A DNA stretch of 64,000 bases from Flavobacteriaceae bacterium UBA4022 (GCA_002384055.1 DGAU01000011.1:1-64000), one strand, 5' to 3'. Positions 1 to 9,201 are shown, counted from the stretch's first letter. The notes: generated from the letters alone by a model not told the origin. Program-made: numbers and translations.

Positions 1-143
1 TAATTAAATTAATGTTTATTAGAAATAATTCAATTAAAATATCAATTTGATAAATTTAATGAAGGGTTTTGGCCAAAACGTTAGATTATTTTCAAAGTAT
101 TTTAATATTTCGTAAATTCGCAATACTTCAAAAACAACGACCT

Positions 144-2414
144 ATGGCATTTGATTTAGATATGATAAAAGAGGTTTATGCGCATATTCCAGAGCGCGTA
201 GCCCATGCAAGAGCAATTACAGGAAGACCTTTGACTTTATCAGAAAAGATATTGTTCAGTCATTTATGGGAAGGTAACGCCTCAAAAAACTACCAACGTG
301 GTCAAGATTACGTTGATTTTGCGCCTGACCGTATTGCTTGTCAAGATGCGACGGCTCAAATGGCTTTACTTCAGTTCATGCAAGCCGGAAAGAGCATAGT
401 GGCTGTGCCCACGACCGTGCATTGTGATCACCTGATTCAAGCCAAATCAGGCGCAAGCCAAGATCTTAAATCGGCCTTATCGGGCAGTAGCGAAGTGTTT
501 GATTTTTTAGAATCCGTTTCAAATAAATACGGTATCGGTTTTTGGAAACCTGGTGCTGGGATCATACATCAAGTGGTATTAGAGAATTATGCTTTCCCAG
601 GAGGCATGATGATTGGTACAGACTCCCACACAGTCAATGCTGGTGGATTGGGTATGCTTGCGATCGGGGTCGGTGGGGCCGATGCTGTTGATGTCATGGC
701 AGGTATGGCCTGGGAATTAAAATTCCCCAAATTGATTGGGGTGCGTCTGCTAGGAAAAATATCCGGTTGGACTGCCCCTAAAGATGTGATCCTTAAGGTG
801 GCAGAGATACTAACGGTCAAGGGCGGTACTGGTGCTGTAGTGGAATATTTTGGACCGGGCGCCGAGGCACTATCTTGTACCGGTAAGGGGACCATTTGTA
901 ATATGGGTGCTGAAATCGGCGCGACGACATCGACCTTTGGTTATGATGCGTCAATGGAACGTTACCTGCGCGCGACAGACCGCAGTGAAGTCGCTGATTT
1001 AGCTAATACGATCAAGAGTGATCTTACCGCAGACCCTGAAGTTTATGCCAATCCAGAAGCTTATTTTGATCAAGTGATTGAGATCGATCTGACGACATTA
1101 ATGCCACAAATCAATGGCCCTTTCACTCCAGATTTGGCTACAGAGGTCGGATTAATGAATGCGAAAGCCCAACAAAATGGATGGCCACTAAAAGTAGAAT
1201 GGGGACTGATTGGTTCGTGCACCAATTCATCGTACGAAGATTTGTCTCGCGCAGCTTCTATCGCACAACAAGCGCTAGATAAAAACTTAAAAATTAAAGC
1301 CGAATTAGGGATTAATCCAGGATCTGAGCAAGTGCGATTTACAGCCGAGAGAGACGGGTTCCTAGCCATATTCGAAGCTTTAGACGCTAAAATTTTTACT
1401 AATGCTTGTGGACCATGTATTGGCCAGTGGGCGCGTTATGAGGACCCAAAGAACGCGCCAAAAAATTCAATTATTCACTCCTTTAATCGGAATTTTGCTA
1501 AGCGAGCTGACGGTAATCCCAATACACATGCTTTTGTAGCTTCTCCAGAGCTCACTGCGGCTATTGCTATTGCGGGACGTTTGGATTTTAATCCGATAAC
1601 CGATACGCTGATCAACGAAGATGGTCAAGAGGTCAAGTTCGAGGAACCAACAGGCTGGGAATTGCCGCCAAATGGGTTCGATGTAAAAGATAATGGCTAT
1701 TTGGCTCCTGAGGCTGATGGCAGCAAAGTGTCGATTGCGGTGGCAGGGGACTCAGAGCGCTTGCAATTATTGGACCCATTTACCCCCATAACCAATGCAG
1801 CCATGCAAGACATGAAGTTATTGATCAAGGCATCTGGTAAATGCACTACGGACCATATTTCTATGGCCGGTCCTTGGTTGCGTTTTCGCGGGCACTTGGA
1901 TAACATTGCCAATAATACTCTGATTGGGGCGGTCAACGCGTTCAACCAAAAGACCAATTTTGTTAAGAATCAACGCAATGGTGAATACGGTGGTGTGCCG
2001 GATACTCAAAGAGCATACAAAGCTGCTTCGATCAAAACAATAGTCGTGGGCGATCACAATTATGGAGAAGGGTCTTCGCGCGAGCACGCCGCGATGCAGC
2101 CTCGTCATCTGGGCGTTGCTGCGGTAGTGGTCAAGTCCTTTGCACGTATCCATGAAACCAACCTCAAAAAGCAGGGTATGTTGGCCTTGACTTTTCAAAA
2201 CGAATCGGATTACGATCTCATTCAAGAAGATGATTCAATAAGTATTACCAATATTGCTGGCTTTGCGCCAGGAGTGCCTTTGGAGATAGCGTTGGTTCAT
2301 GCCGATGGATCAAAAGACTTGATCCAGGTCAATCATACATACAATGACCAACAAATTGAATGGTTTAGAATGGGTTCTGCTTTAAATTTGATCAAAGAGC
2401 AAAACAAGGTATAA
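144..2414 (+). CDS. Aconitate hydratase (aconitase)
   Basis: Interconverts citrate and isocitrate in the cytoplasmic TCA cycle with a [4Fe-4S] cluster. The 756-residue length fits the mitochondrial-type aconitase found in Bacteroidetes. The three cluster cysteines are visible: Cys359 in GSCTNS and Cys422/Cys425 in NACGPCIG, almost the spacing of the mitochondrial enzyme. The substrate-binding loop SSREHAAMQPRHLG is near residue 644. The frame is open 25 codons further upstream to a TTG at 69, but those residues do not resemble the family, so the ATG at 144 (MAFDLDMIKEVY) is taken as the start. It stands alone, convergent with the operon that follows. The first 143 bases of the window are AT-rich with no other gene seen. 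Confidence 0.96.
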   Translation: MAFDLDMIKEVYAHIPERVAHARAITGRPLTLSEKILFSHLWEGNASKNYQRGQDYVDFAPDRIACQDATAQMALLQFMQAGKSIVAVPTTVHCDHLIQAKSGASQDLKSALSGSSEVFDFLESVSNKYGIGFWKPGAGIIHQVVLENYAFPGGMMIGTDSHTVNAGGLGMLAIGVGGADAVDVMAGMAWELKFPKLIGVRLLGKISGWTAPKDVILKVAEILTVKGGTGAVVEYFGPGAEALSCTGKGTICNMGAEIGATTSTFGYDASMERYLRATDRSEVADLANTIKSDLTADPEVYANPEAYFDQVIEIDLTTLMPQINGPFTPDLATEVGLMNAKAQQNGWPLKVEWGLIGSCTNSSYEDLSRAASIAQQALDKNLKIKAELGINPGSEQVRFTAERDGFLAIFEALDAKIFTNACGPCIGQWARYEDPKNAPKNSIIHSFNRNFAKRADGNPNTHAFVASPELTAAIAIAGRLDFNPITDTLINEDGQEVKFEEPTGWELPPNGFDVKDNGYLAPEADGSKVSIAVAGDSERLQLLDPFTPITNAAMQDMKLLIKASGKCTTDHISMAGPWLRFRGHLDNIANNTLIGAVNAFNQKTNFVKNQRNGEYGGVPDTQRAYKAASIKTIVVGDHNYGEGSSREHAAMQPRHLGVAAVVVKSFARIHETNLKKQGMLALTFQNESDYDLIQEDDSISITNIAGFAPGVPLEIALVHADGSKDLIQVNHTYNDQQIEWFRMGSALNLIKEQNKV

Positions 2415-2441
2415 ACGAGAAAGTCTCGAGCTTTTTTAAGC

Positions 2442-3287
2442 TTATGGGTTAAGTCCTAATTGCTTTTCGACCAAGGCGATGTCTTCTGCAGTGGTCAAAT
2501 CAGGCACATGCTCAGCTATTTCGAGGGTATGAACGGCGTGGTTTAGATCACTGATCATAAGTTGTACAGCCACGGGGAGTTCTTTTTCTTGTCGCGTGGG
2601 GTGCAGGGGACAGCGCTCGAGTGCCTGCATGATGTTAGGGCCGTTAAATTTCCACAAATTCATACTGACCAGCAGTTTACCCATGCGTTGCTCAATATCC
2701 CTGGTCGTTTGCTGATCGGGTTTTTCTTCGAGTTGTATCAATTGCTGTTTTGCGTTTACAACCAAAAGGGCAAAGGCTCTAATTTTTGCTATCGGAAACA
2801 ATAGCGCATTGCGTGCATAACTCATCATCGCATTTGGGTCGCTACACAGACGCAGGCGTTCTAATGCGGTAACCGAATAGAGATTGTCGGCATTACACAG
2901 CACAAATTCGTTAGCCGCAACATCTGGATGTTGCTTCAGTGTTTGCAGTAGGGCATCTGCCGTACCCAAAGGCTTAACATGTCCTTCTGGGATGTGCTGA
3001 TAGGCGTAAGCAATGCTGAGCCCTTTATATGAATTACCTCGTTCGGCCAGTCCATAGCGCTCTTTAAAGGCCAGGCCTTCAGGGGCAACAACCAAAATAA
3101 CATTTTTAAATCCAGCGCCATAAGCATTGTGCAATAGAAAATCTAAGGCTGGGGTTTTGTCGGACCCTAAAGCAATGAGGGCTTTATTAGAGACCATAAG
3201 ACCGCTCTGTTGGGAATCGGCTAATGATTTTTTCATCCGAGAAGATGCGCCTGCGGCCAAAATGATAAGGGTTTGGGTCATGATCAT
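2442..3287 (-). CDS. Sugar-phosphate nucleotidyltransferase family protein
   Basis: Member of the NTP_transferase (glucose-1-phosphate thymidylyl/uridylyltransferase) fold; such enzymes join a sugar-1-phosphate to an NTP. Visible are the N-terminal nucleotide-binding signature LAAGASSRM (about residues 11-19), the substrate loop KPLGTADAL and the metal-site motif CNADN. It is the last gene of a three-gene minus-strand operon, starting 6 bases after the GHMP kinase stop, so it probably activates the sugar-1-phosphate made by that kinase. Two ATG codons (3287 and 3281) are possible starts. The sugar and nucleotide cannot be read from sequence; family assignment is good, substrate is inference. 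Confidence 0.85.
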   Translation of the reverse strand: MIMTQTLIILAAGASSRMKKSLADSQQSGLMVSNKALIALGSDKTPALDFLLHNAYGAGFKNVILVVAPEGLAFKERYGLAERGNSYKGLSIAYAYQHIPEGHVKPLGTADALLQTLKQHPDVAANEFVLCNADNLYSVTALERLRLCSDPNAMMSYARNALLFPIAKIRAFALLVVNAKQQLIQLEEKPDQQTTRDIEQRMGKLLVSMNLWKFNGPNIMQALERCPLHPTRQEKELPVAVQLMISDLNHAVHTLEIAEHVPDLTTAEDIALVEKQLGLNP

Positions 3288-3293
3288 AAATGG

Positions 3294-4385
3294 CTATGCG
3301 CCATGGCTTGAGGTAATATTAATGCGGTAAGCATCCTTTGCTCCTGCCTTTTTTAAGTGATCTACAAGATACACGGCCTGGTTTTCATTGGTCAAAAATA
3401 GGGCACAACCGCCATGGCCAGATCCCACGATTTTTGCGCCATAGGCCCCATGACTAAGCCCCGTCTCAATTAAGGCATCAATTTTAGGATGGGATACCTC
3501 AAGTAGATCTCTGAGTTGTTTATGGTGTGCCGTCATCAATGCGCCCAGTTTTTTTGGATTGGGACTTGATTGTGTCAAGTGTTGTTTGGCTTTTTTGGTG
3601 ATGTTGTGATTATTGATAGCGGCTTCAAAAAAAGGATGGAGACCCGGTTCTAAGCGCTTAAGATAGGTGCTGACATCTTTTGGTAAAGCGATTTTTAAAT
3701 CAAAATCGGGATGGAATTTTTGTACTATGGCGATGGCTTTTTGTGCCTTAGTTCTGACCTGTCCTATAGTCCCTAAGGTGTCTTTGCCAATGCCTGACTC
3801 GGCCAAGACCATGGTCAACTTGGGGTCGGGCAGCGGCTTGATTTTGAGGTCTTTTCCCGTTTCTAAAAAAATAAGACCTCCATGGGCAATAGTGTATTGG
3901 TCCATTTGTCCTCCAGGGCTATTGTGTTCCAAAACTTCCGCCTGGTAGGCCAACTGACCGATCAATGCTGGTGTCACGGATGCGTTGCAGCCAAATGTGT
4001 AGAGTAAAACCTTAATCCAGCCGACAGTGAGTGCCGATGAACTCGATATGCCTGCATTGATGGGTATGGTACTGGTGATTCTGACGTTGAGTCCAAAAGT
4101 AGGGTGACAACCATAACGCGCGGCAACCCTAAGCCCAGCTTTAAAAAAATCAATTGTCTCAGGTTCCTGTTGTTGCTCTTCTTGAAGACTGAGCTCACGC
4201 TTTTGGCCTAAATCAGCCAAATCCAAAACAATGACGCGTCGATCATTCTTTGCGACCTCAAAAGTCATGTGTCGATCAATCGCTCCAGCTATAATGGGCA
4301 ATCCTAGGTAGTCCTGATGATCGCCAAAGAGACAGACGCGCGCAGGAGTAGTTATGGTCATGGGTAACACAGGATTTTGAGCCAC
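3294..4385 (-). CDS. GHMP kinase, galactokinase-like
   Basis: Predicted anomeric sugar kinase that makes a sugar-1-phosphate from free sugar and ATP. All three GHMP motifs are present: PARVCLFGDHQDYLG (14-28; galactokinases have GRxNLIGEHTDY here), the phosphate loop PINAGISSSSAL (108-119) and the C-terminal AKIVGSGHGGCAL (317-329). GGQMDQ contains Asp162, which aligns with the galactokinase catalytic Asp. The Glu-His to Asp-His-Gln change in motif 1 suggests a substrate other than galactose. The GTG start at 4385 shares a base with the TAG of the upstream gene, implying translational coupling; an ATG at 4361 (residue 9) is an alternative. Context (GH109 glycosidase, nucleotidyltransferase) suggests an amino-sugar, by inference only. 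Confidence 0.85.
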   Translation of the reverse strand: MAQNPVLPMTITTPARVCLFGDHQDYLGLPIIAGAIDRHMTFEVAKNDRRVIVLDLADLGQKRELSLQEEQQQEPETIDFFKAGLRVAARYGCHPTFGLNVRITSTIPINAGISSSSALTVGWIKVLLYTFGCNASVTPALIGQLAYQAEVLEHNSPGGQMDQYTIAHGGLIFLETGKDLKIKPLPDPKLTMVLAESGIGKDTLGTIGQVRTKAQKAIAIVQKFHPDFDLKIALPKDVSTYLKRLEPGLHPFFEAAINNHNITKKAKQHLTQSSPNPKKLGALMTAHHKQLRDLLEVSHPKIDALIETGLSHGAYGAKIVGSGHGGCALFLTNENQAVYLVDHLKKAGAKDAYRINITSSHGA

Positions 4386-5746
4386 TAATAAGTTGTTTTT
4401 GTCCAGTCATAAGGACGGCGTTTGACCCAATTACCGCGTGTAAAATCGGGAAAATCTTGCGGGGCCCCATTGTTGGTGATTGATTGTTCAGAAAGCGGGG
4501 TTATAGCACTCCAGGCCGCGGCGTCATAGGCGTCAAGAGGTGGTGCAATATTATTTTTGGCAGATTCGACAAAGGCTTGCAGTACGAAAAAGTCCATTCC
4601 GCCATGGCCAGAATCCGAAGCTATAGCGCCATATTTTTTCCAAAGGGGATGGTCATATTCTTCGAGCCATTTGGTGGCATCATCCCAGCGGTGAGGTTGT
4701 TCGGAGCGCCCTTCGATATAAATGCGGTTGCCATCTACCTCCCAGAGGCCCTCGCTGCCCTGAACCCGGAAACCTAAAGAATAGGGACGCGGCGAATTAC
4801 AATCATGAGTGACAATAATCGTTTCTCCACGGGCCGTCTCGATCATTGAGGTAATGATATCTCCTTGTTTGAATTTCAGTTGTGCATTGGGGTGGCTTTC
4901 TCCACCGTGTTTCACAATATAATTATGTAAACCGACTCCTTTGGTGGCCATAGTGGTGATGCTGACAAAACGATTCCCTCGATTGATATTCGACATGACG
5001 GCAATAGGACCAACACCATGAGTAGGGTATACATCGGCATTGCGCAGCAAACTATGTTGGGTCCGCCAAGCGGATTCAGAAATACCACTTTCACCGAACT
5101 CGACGCCAAGTCCATAGGCGCTTTTGCCATCGTTAAACTTGACAAAACGCAGATCGTGCTGGTAACCACATCTAAAGTGCAATAATTCGCCAAAGACATC
5201 TTCCCGAACCATATTCAAAATGGCCATGATGTCTCTGCGGTAACACACATTTTCTAATATCATCAAATGGGTTCCAGTCTGTTCGTGGGTATTGACTAAA
5301 TCCCAACACTCTTCCATTGTATTGGCGGCAGAAACTTCTAAACCAGTATATTTTCCCGCGCGCATAGCATCCACGGCCATGCGGGTATGCCATAGCCATG
5401 GCGTAGCAATGATGACAGCATCTACGGTCTCAAGGGCTAATAAATTTCTATAATCAAAATCATTTTTTTCGAAAACAAGCGGTTTTGGTTGTCCTGCTTC
5501 GGCAATCATTTTTTGTCCCAATAGGATGCGTTCAGGATTGATATCGCAAATCGCTGTAACCAAACAATCATCCCGCAGCAATAAATTTTGCAAGTGATTG
5601 GTCCCGCGCAGTCCCACTCCGATCAAACCAACATTCAGCACATCTTTACTGCCGCTTGATCTATAAGCATTTGCCCAACTAGGCAATGTCGAAATTCCTG
5701 CACTAGCAAGGGCTGTGGTCTTTACAAAATCGCGTCGCGTACTCAT
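4385..5746 (-). CDS. GH109-like NAD-dependent glycosidase (Gfo/Idh/MocA fold), Tat-exported
   Basis: A 453-residue Gfo/Idh/MocA protein that matches, from recalled family sequence, family GH109 alpha-N-acetylgalactosaminidases, which cleave by an NAD-dependent redox mechanism. The N terminus has a twin-arginine signal (STRRDFVKTTALA, cleavage near ANA-27), so the folded, cofactor-loaded enzyme is likely exported. The Rossmann motif GLIGVGLRG is at 40-48. Family blocks follow: LEVSAANTMEECW with Glu137, NVCYRRD with Tyr169, YPTHGVGP with Tyr240/His243, then WRTQH, ESHPNAQLKF, HRWDDATKW, EYDHPLWKKY and GHGGMDFF. First gene of an operon with a sugar kinase and nucleotidyltransferase. Substrate specificity within GH109 is not proven; a plain oxidoreductase remains possible. 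Confidence 0.85.
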   Translation of the reverse strand: MSTRRDFVKTTALASAGISTLPSWANAYRSSGSKDVLNVGLIGVGLRGTNHLQNLLLRDDCLVTAICDINPERILLGQKMIAEAGQPKPLVFEKNDFDYRNLLALETVDAVIIATPWLWHTRMAVDAMRAGKYTGLEVSAANTMEECWDLVNTHEQTGTHLMILENVCYRRDIMAILNMVREDVFGELLHFRCGYQHDLRFVKFNDGKSAYGLGVEFGESGISESAWRTQHSLLRNADVYPTHGVGPIAVMSNINRGNRFVSITTMATKGVGLHNYIVKHGGESHPNAQLKFKQGDIITSMIETARGETIIVTHDCNSPRPYSLGFRVQGSEGLWEVDGNRIYIEGRSEQPHRWDDATKWLEEYDHPLWKKYGAIASDSGHGGMDFFVLQAFVESAKNNIAPPLDAYDAAAWSAITPLSEQSITNNGAPQDFPDFTRGNWVKRRPYDWTKTTY

Positions 5747-5904
5747 GGGTGTTGGTTTTTAGTAAAAATAGCATTTTTAGTGAGAGGTATTCCTCCCAGG
5801 ACTTTTATTTTGTTGTAGTGTTATAAAGGATGGTGCGTGTTAGGTTTAGCGTGTCAAATAGCGTCATACTCAGTAATGGCTCTCTAGTACTGTGCTAAAA
5901 TCTG

Positions 5905-5912
5905 TATCTTTG
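5905..5912 (+). promoter_or_regulatory. TAnnTTTG -7 box before menI
   Basis: TATCTTTG is a perfect match to the Bacteroidetes sigma-ABfr -7 consensus TAnnTTTG and ends 19 bases before the menI ATG. No convincing -33 TTG was found at normal spacing. Probably the promoter of menI-menF. Confidence 0.5.
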
Positions 5913-5931
5913 GCAGATCAAAAATGTTACT

Positions 5932-6351
5932 ATGTCATCTGATTTTTCTGAATTACTTGCCCAATCGAATGCGCTTTGCAAAAACACCTTAATGGAAACC
6001 CTGAACATTGAGTTTGTGGATGTAGATCACGAGTCGATCACGGCAAAAATGCCCGTAAATACTCGTGTTTTTCAACCCGATGGGGTGCTTCATGGAGGGG
6101 CTACTCTGGCTTTAGCAGAGAGTGTCGGCAGTGCGGCAGCACAAATTTTCCTTCGCCGAAAGGACATTCAGGTGCGGGGTATTCAACTTTCAGGGAATCA
6201 CGTCAAGAGTGTTCGTGAGGGTTATGTTTGGGCCAAGGCTAGCTTGGTTCATGGCGGAAGAACAACTCAATTATGGGAAATACGTGTGGTGAATGATGCT
6301 CAGGAATTGGTTTCCTTAGTGAAGTTGACTACCATGGTATTGAGTCAATAG
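5932..6351 (+). CDS. menI: 1,4-dihydroxy-2-naphthoyl-CoA thioesterase (hotdog, MenI-like)
   Basis: A 139-residue PaaI/YdiI-type hotdog thioesterase. Family blocks FQPDGVLHGGATLALAES and NHVKSVREG are clear, and the catalytic acid of E. coli MenI (Glu63) falls at exactly Glu63 here. Its job would be to hydrolyse DHNA-CoA to DHNA in menaquinone synthesis. The stop is one base before the menF start, so it is co-transcribed with menF; this context is the main reason to prefer MenI over a phenylacetate PaaI role. A general acyl-CoA thioesterase is the alternative. Confidence 0.82.
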   Translation: MSSDFSELLAQSNALCKNTLMETLNIEFVDVDHESITAKMPVNTRVFQPDGVLHGGATLALAESVGSAAAQIFLRRKDIQVRGIQLSGNHVKSVREGYVWAKASLVHGGRTTQLWEIRVVNDAQELVSLVKLTTMVLSQ

Positions 6352-6352
6352 T

Positions 6353-7444
6353 ATGGCAGACCGGCTCGTACGACATATAATAGAGCATCTTAAGGCCCAT
6401 AAGGGTTTCGTGCTCTTTGCCGCCCCCGAAGCCGATTTGGTAGAAGGTTGGTTTTCAAAGGGTATGCCCCAGCAGTATGCCCCAAGTAGACCTGAACAGC
6501 AAAAATTACAAGGCTCCCAGTTTGTCATGCAGGCTTTTGATGTCTCAAAAGCGCCAAGAATACTAAATCAATTGGACTGTCACATCATCCATTTACCCAT
6601 AAATGAATTGATGCCCCAGCAAATAGCGACGCGTATTGATCCGCCAGAGGATGGCGCTAGTGGTTATGCGCAACTTGTATCTCAAGCGATTACAGCCATC
6701 GATCAAGGTGCCTTCCAAAAGGTTGTTTTGTCAAGGGCTCACCATATCGCGCTGGATCCTTATCATTGGCCAACACTTTTGACCCAGCTTATGTTGAGCG
6801 ATCAACAGGCTTTTCGCTATGTCTGGTATCATCCCGAGGAGGGACTTTGGTTGGGTGCTACACCAGAATTATTACTCAGCGGAACCGGTCGGAGTTACCA
6901 AACCATGGCCTTGGCCGGAACACAATGGAACAGTAAACCAGAGCACCATCTTTGGACAGATAAAGAAGGCGAAGAGCACCAATGGGTCATCGACGACATA
7001 AGTCATCGACTTAGTGGCATCAGTAATGAGGTGCAAATAGGCCAAACCCAAACGCATCAGGCTGGGGCTTTGCAGCACCTTAAGACGCCAATATCAGGCA
7101 CTTTAAAAAAGCACATTTCCTTTGCTGAGGCAGTTGCGGAATTACACCCTACACCTGCGGTATGTGGTTATCCAAGGCACCAAGCCAGGAGGTTTATCCA
7201 GCAATATGAAGGCTACGACCGGGGTTTTTACACCGGGTTTTTGGGATGGCAGGATCCTGGGTCCAATAAAGCCCAATTTTATGTCAACTTGCGTTGTATG
7301 CAATTAAGCGAGCATACCGCAACCCTTTATGCCGGGGGCGGCATTACTCAAGACAGTGATCCTCAAAGAGAATTTGAAGAAACCCAAAAAAAACTGGGTA
7401 CCATGGGGGCAGTTATTGCACCGTTTTTTAAGTCAAGGCCTTAG
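6353..7444 (+). CDS. menF: Isochorismate synthase
   Basis: Chorismate-binding family enzyme, 363 residues, converting chorismate to isochorismate as the entry to menaquinone. Visible blocks, in order: FQKVVLSRAHHI, WLGATPELLL, MALAGTQ, LHPTPAVCGYP, YDRGFYTGFLGW, NLRCMQL and the C-terminal YAGGGITQDSDPQREFEET that carries Mg-binding acids. The ATG follows the menI stop by one base, and menD begins 22 bases after its stop. A siderophore-type EntC is the alternative, but location between menI and menD makes menaquinone the likely pathway. Confidence 0.93.
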   Translation: MADRLVRHIIEHLKAHKGFVLFAAPEADLVEGWFSKGMPQQYAPSRPEQQKLQGSQFVMQAFDVSKAPRILNQLDCHIIHLPINELMPQQIATRIDPPEDGASGYAQLVSQAITAIDQGAFQKVVLSRAHHIALDPYHWPTLLTQLMLSDQQAFRYVWYHPEEGLWLGATPELLLSGTGRSYQTMALAGTQWNSKPEHHLWTDKEGEEHQWVIDDISHRLSGISNEVQIGQTQTHQAGALQHLKTPISGTLKKHISFAEAVAELHPTPAVCGYPRHQARRFIQQYEGYDRGFYTGFLGWQDPGSNKAQFYVNLRCMQLSEHTATLYAGGGITQDSDPQREFEETQKKLGTMGAVIAPFFKSRP

Positions 7445-7451
7445 GCTTTTG

Positions 7452-7459
7452 TATCTTTG
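7452..7459 (+). promoter_or_regulatory. TAnnTTTG box abutting menD start
   Basis: TATCTTTG, perfect -7 consensus, ends only 6 bases before the menD ATG at 7466. If it is active the menD mRNA would have essentially no leader. No -33 element was recognised. Confidence 0.4.
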
Positions 7460-7465
7460 CCTCAC

Positions 7466-9142
7466 ATGAGTTTTTCGTCTAAAATACTCTCTCATTTGGT
7501 CGTGCAGCAATGCATCCAGGCCGGTATCGACCAGGTGGTTTTATCCCCCGGATCGAGAAACGCCCCTTTAATTGTTGATTTCACAGCTTACAAGAAGTGC
7601 GCTTGCTACAGTATCGTAGACGAACGCTCTGCTGGTTTTTTTGCCTTGGGCCTGGCGCAACAATCCAAAAAGCCAGTGGCATTGGTTTGTACTTCAGGGA
7701 CGGCCCTACTCAATTATTATCCAGCAGTGGCCGAAGCATTTTACAGTGAAATTCCTTTGGTGGTCATTTCGGCGGATCGCCCTGAGGACTTTATTGGCAT
7801 AGGTGAAGGACAAACCATCCAGCAAGCCTCGGTCTTTGGAAAGCATGTGGGAAGTGAAGCAAATTTGAGTGATCACGAAGCGGCAATGGCAGAAAATAGT
7901 CAAGCATTAGCCCGCACCTTGTCGGTTGCTTTGCGCCAAAAATTACCGGTGCATATTAATGTTCCTTTTTCGGAACCTTTGTACGACCTGATAGCGCAAC
8001 CCATGAACCTGCCCAAAGAGTTCATGATTGATAAGGCCCCGGTCTTGGCGCAGAAGCCTTTTGATATGGCAGACCATATGGCCGCCTATCGTGGGTATAA
8101 AAAGAAGCTGGTACTGGTCGGGACCATGCCAGAAAACACATTAAGTGAAGGGGTTCTGCTGCGTCTGGCAGAGGATCCAACTGTTTTGGTACTTAAAGAA
8201 AGTACCTCAAACATTCATCACGAACATTTTATCTCGGGAATCGATCAGCTCATCACTGCATTAGATGAGCAGGGCTTTGCAGCATTGCAACCTGATTTGC
8301 TCATCACCATAGGTGGGATGGTGATTTCGAAACGCATTAAAGCATTTTTGCGCGGATATCAACCCCAGGCGCACTGGCATATAGGCCAGGGCAGAGCCAA
8401 CGATACGTTTTTTGCTTTATCCGATCACATACAATGGCCTCCGGATGCATTTTTAGGCGGGCTTACTCATGAAGCGGTAAAATCCTCAGATAGTTATCGA
8501 GATTTTTGGCTCGCTATTTGGCGTCAACGCAGGGCGCAACATGATCAATTCATGGCTTCATCACCTTATTCTGACCTCAGTGTTTATGCCCATATCATGA
8601 ATGCCATACCGCCGGATTATCTGGTGCACATGGCCAATAGTGCTGGTATACGTTATGCACAATTGATGCTGCAAAACCCGAAGCATCATGTTTATTGCAA
8701 TCGAGGGACCAGCGGTATTGAAGGCAGCAGTAGTACTTCTGTTGGTGCTGCGGCAATTGCCAAAAGGCCAGTGGTACTGGTCACGGGTGATCTCAGTTTT
8801 TTTTATGACAGCAATGCTTTTTGGAATCATTATGTGCCCAAAAATTATCGGGTACTCCTGATCAATAATCAAGGTGGGGGTATCTTCAGAATTTTACCCA
8901 AAGCCAAGACTATTGATGGTTTCGAAGAATTTTTGGAAACCCGTCATAGCCGTAATGCACAGTCCTTGATCAGTGCCTACGGATGGGCCTATCAATGTGT
9001 TGCTGATATGGAACAACTCAGGGAGGCCTTGACGTCGTTTTTTCAAGAGGCAGATCAGCCCAAATTATTAGAAATTAAGACCCCAACGGAGCTTAATGAT
9101 CAGGTCCTGATGGATTACTTTAAAGGGCTTGAGCCAAAATAA
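7466..9142 (+). CDS. menD: SEPHCHC synthase (2-succinyl-5-enolpyruvyl-6-hydroxy-3-cyclohexene-1-carboxylate synthase)
   Basis: Thiamine-diphosphate enzyme that adds 2-oxoglutarate-derived succinic semialdehyde to isochorismate. The N-terminal MenD signature SPGSRNAPLI is present, followed by ERSAGFFALGLA with the ThDP-activating Glu region and LVCTSGTALLNYYPAV. The C-terminal ThDP/Mg motif GDLSFFYDSNAFWN...LLINNQGGGIF is intact. Length 558 is normal. A TTG three codons upstream is in frame, but the ATG at 7466 fits the family start. Follows menF on the same strand with its own promoter-like box. Confidence 0.96.
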   Translation: MSFSSKILSHLVVQQCIQAGIDQVVLSPGSRNAPLIVDFTAYKKCACYSIVDERSAGFFALGLAQQSKKPVALVCTSGTALLNYYPAVAEAFYSEIPLVVISADRPEDFIGIGEGQTIQQASVFGKHVGSEANLSDHEAAMAENSQALARTLSVALRQKLPVHINVPFSEPLYDLIAQPMNLPKEFMIDKAPVLAQKPFDMADHMAAYRGYKKKLVLVGTMPENTLSEGVLLRLAEDPTVLVLKESTSNIHHEHFISGIDQLITALDEQGFAALQPDLLITIGGMVISKRIKAFLRGYQPQAHWHIGQGRANDTFFALSDHIQWPPDAFLGGLTHEAVKSSDSYRDFWLAIWRQRRAQHDQFMASSPYSDLSVYAHIMNAIPPDYLVHMANSAGIRYAQLMLQNPKHHVYCNRGTSGIEGSSSTSVGAAAIAKRPVVLVTGDLSFFYDSNAFWNHYVPKNYRVLLINNQGGGIFRILPKAKTIDGFEEFLETRHSRNAQSLISAYGWAYQCVADMEQLREALTSFFQEADQPKLLEIKTPTELNDQVLMDYFKGLEPK

Positions 9143-9193
9143 TTCACCCAGTTTTACCTCATTTATTCTCTGAACTTGTGTTTGGTATTTATG

Positions 9194-9201
9194 TACCTTT
9201 G
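9194..9201 (+). promoter_or_regulatory. TAnnTTTG box abutting cvfB-like start
   Basis: TACCTTTG, perfect -7 consensus, ends 4 bases before the ATG at 9206, so a transcript from it would be leaderless or nearly so. No -33 TTG at normal spacing. Confidence 0.38.

Noticed and set aside
69..143. N-terminal extension of aconitase from a TTG
   Set aside because: Twenty-five residues unlike any aconitase, followed by an ATG at which the family sequence begins.
1818..2225. 135-codon frame antisense to aconitase
   Set aside because: Fully covered by aconitase, no recognisable domain or signal.
5747..5931. Short peptide frame beginning near 5830
   Set aside because: Only 22 codons, no hydrophobic or motif content, and it runs into the menI promoter box.
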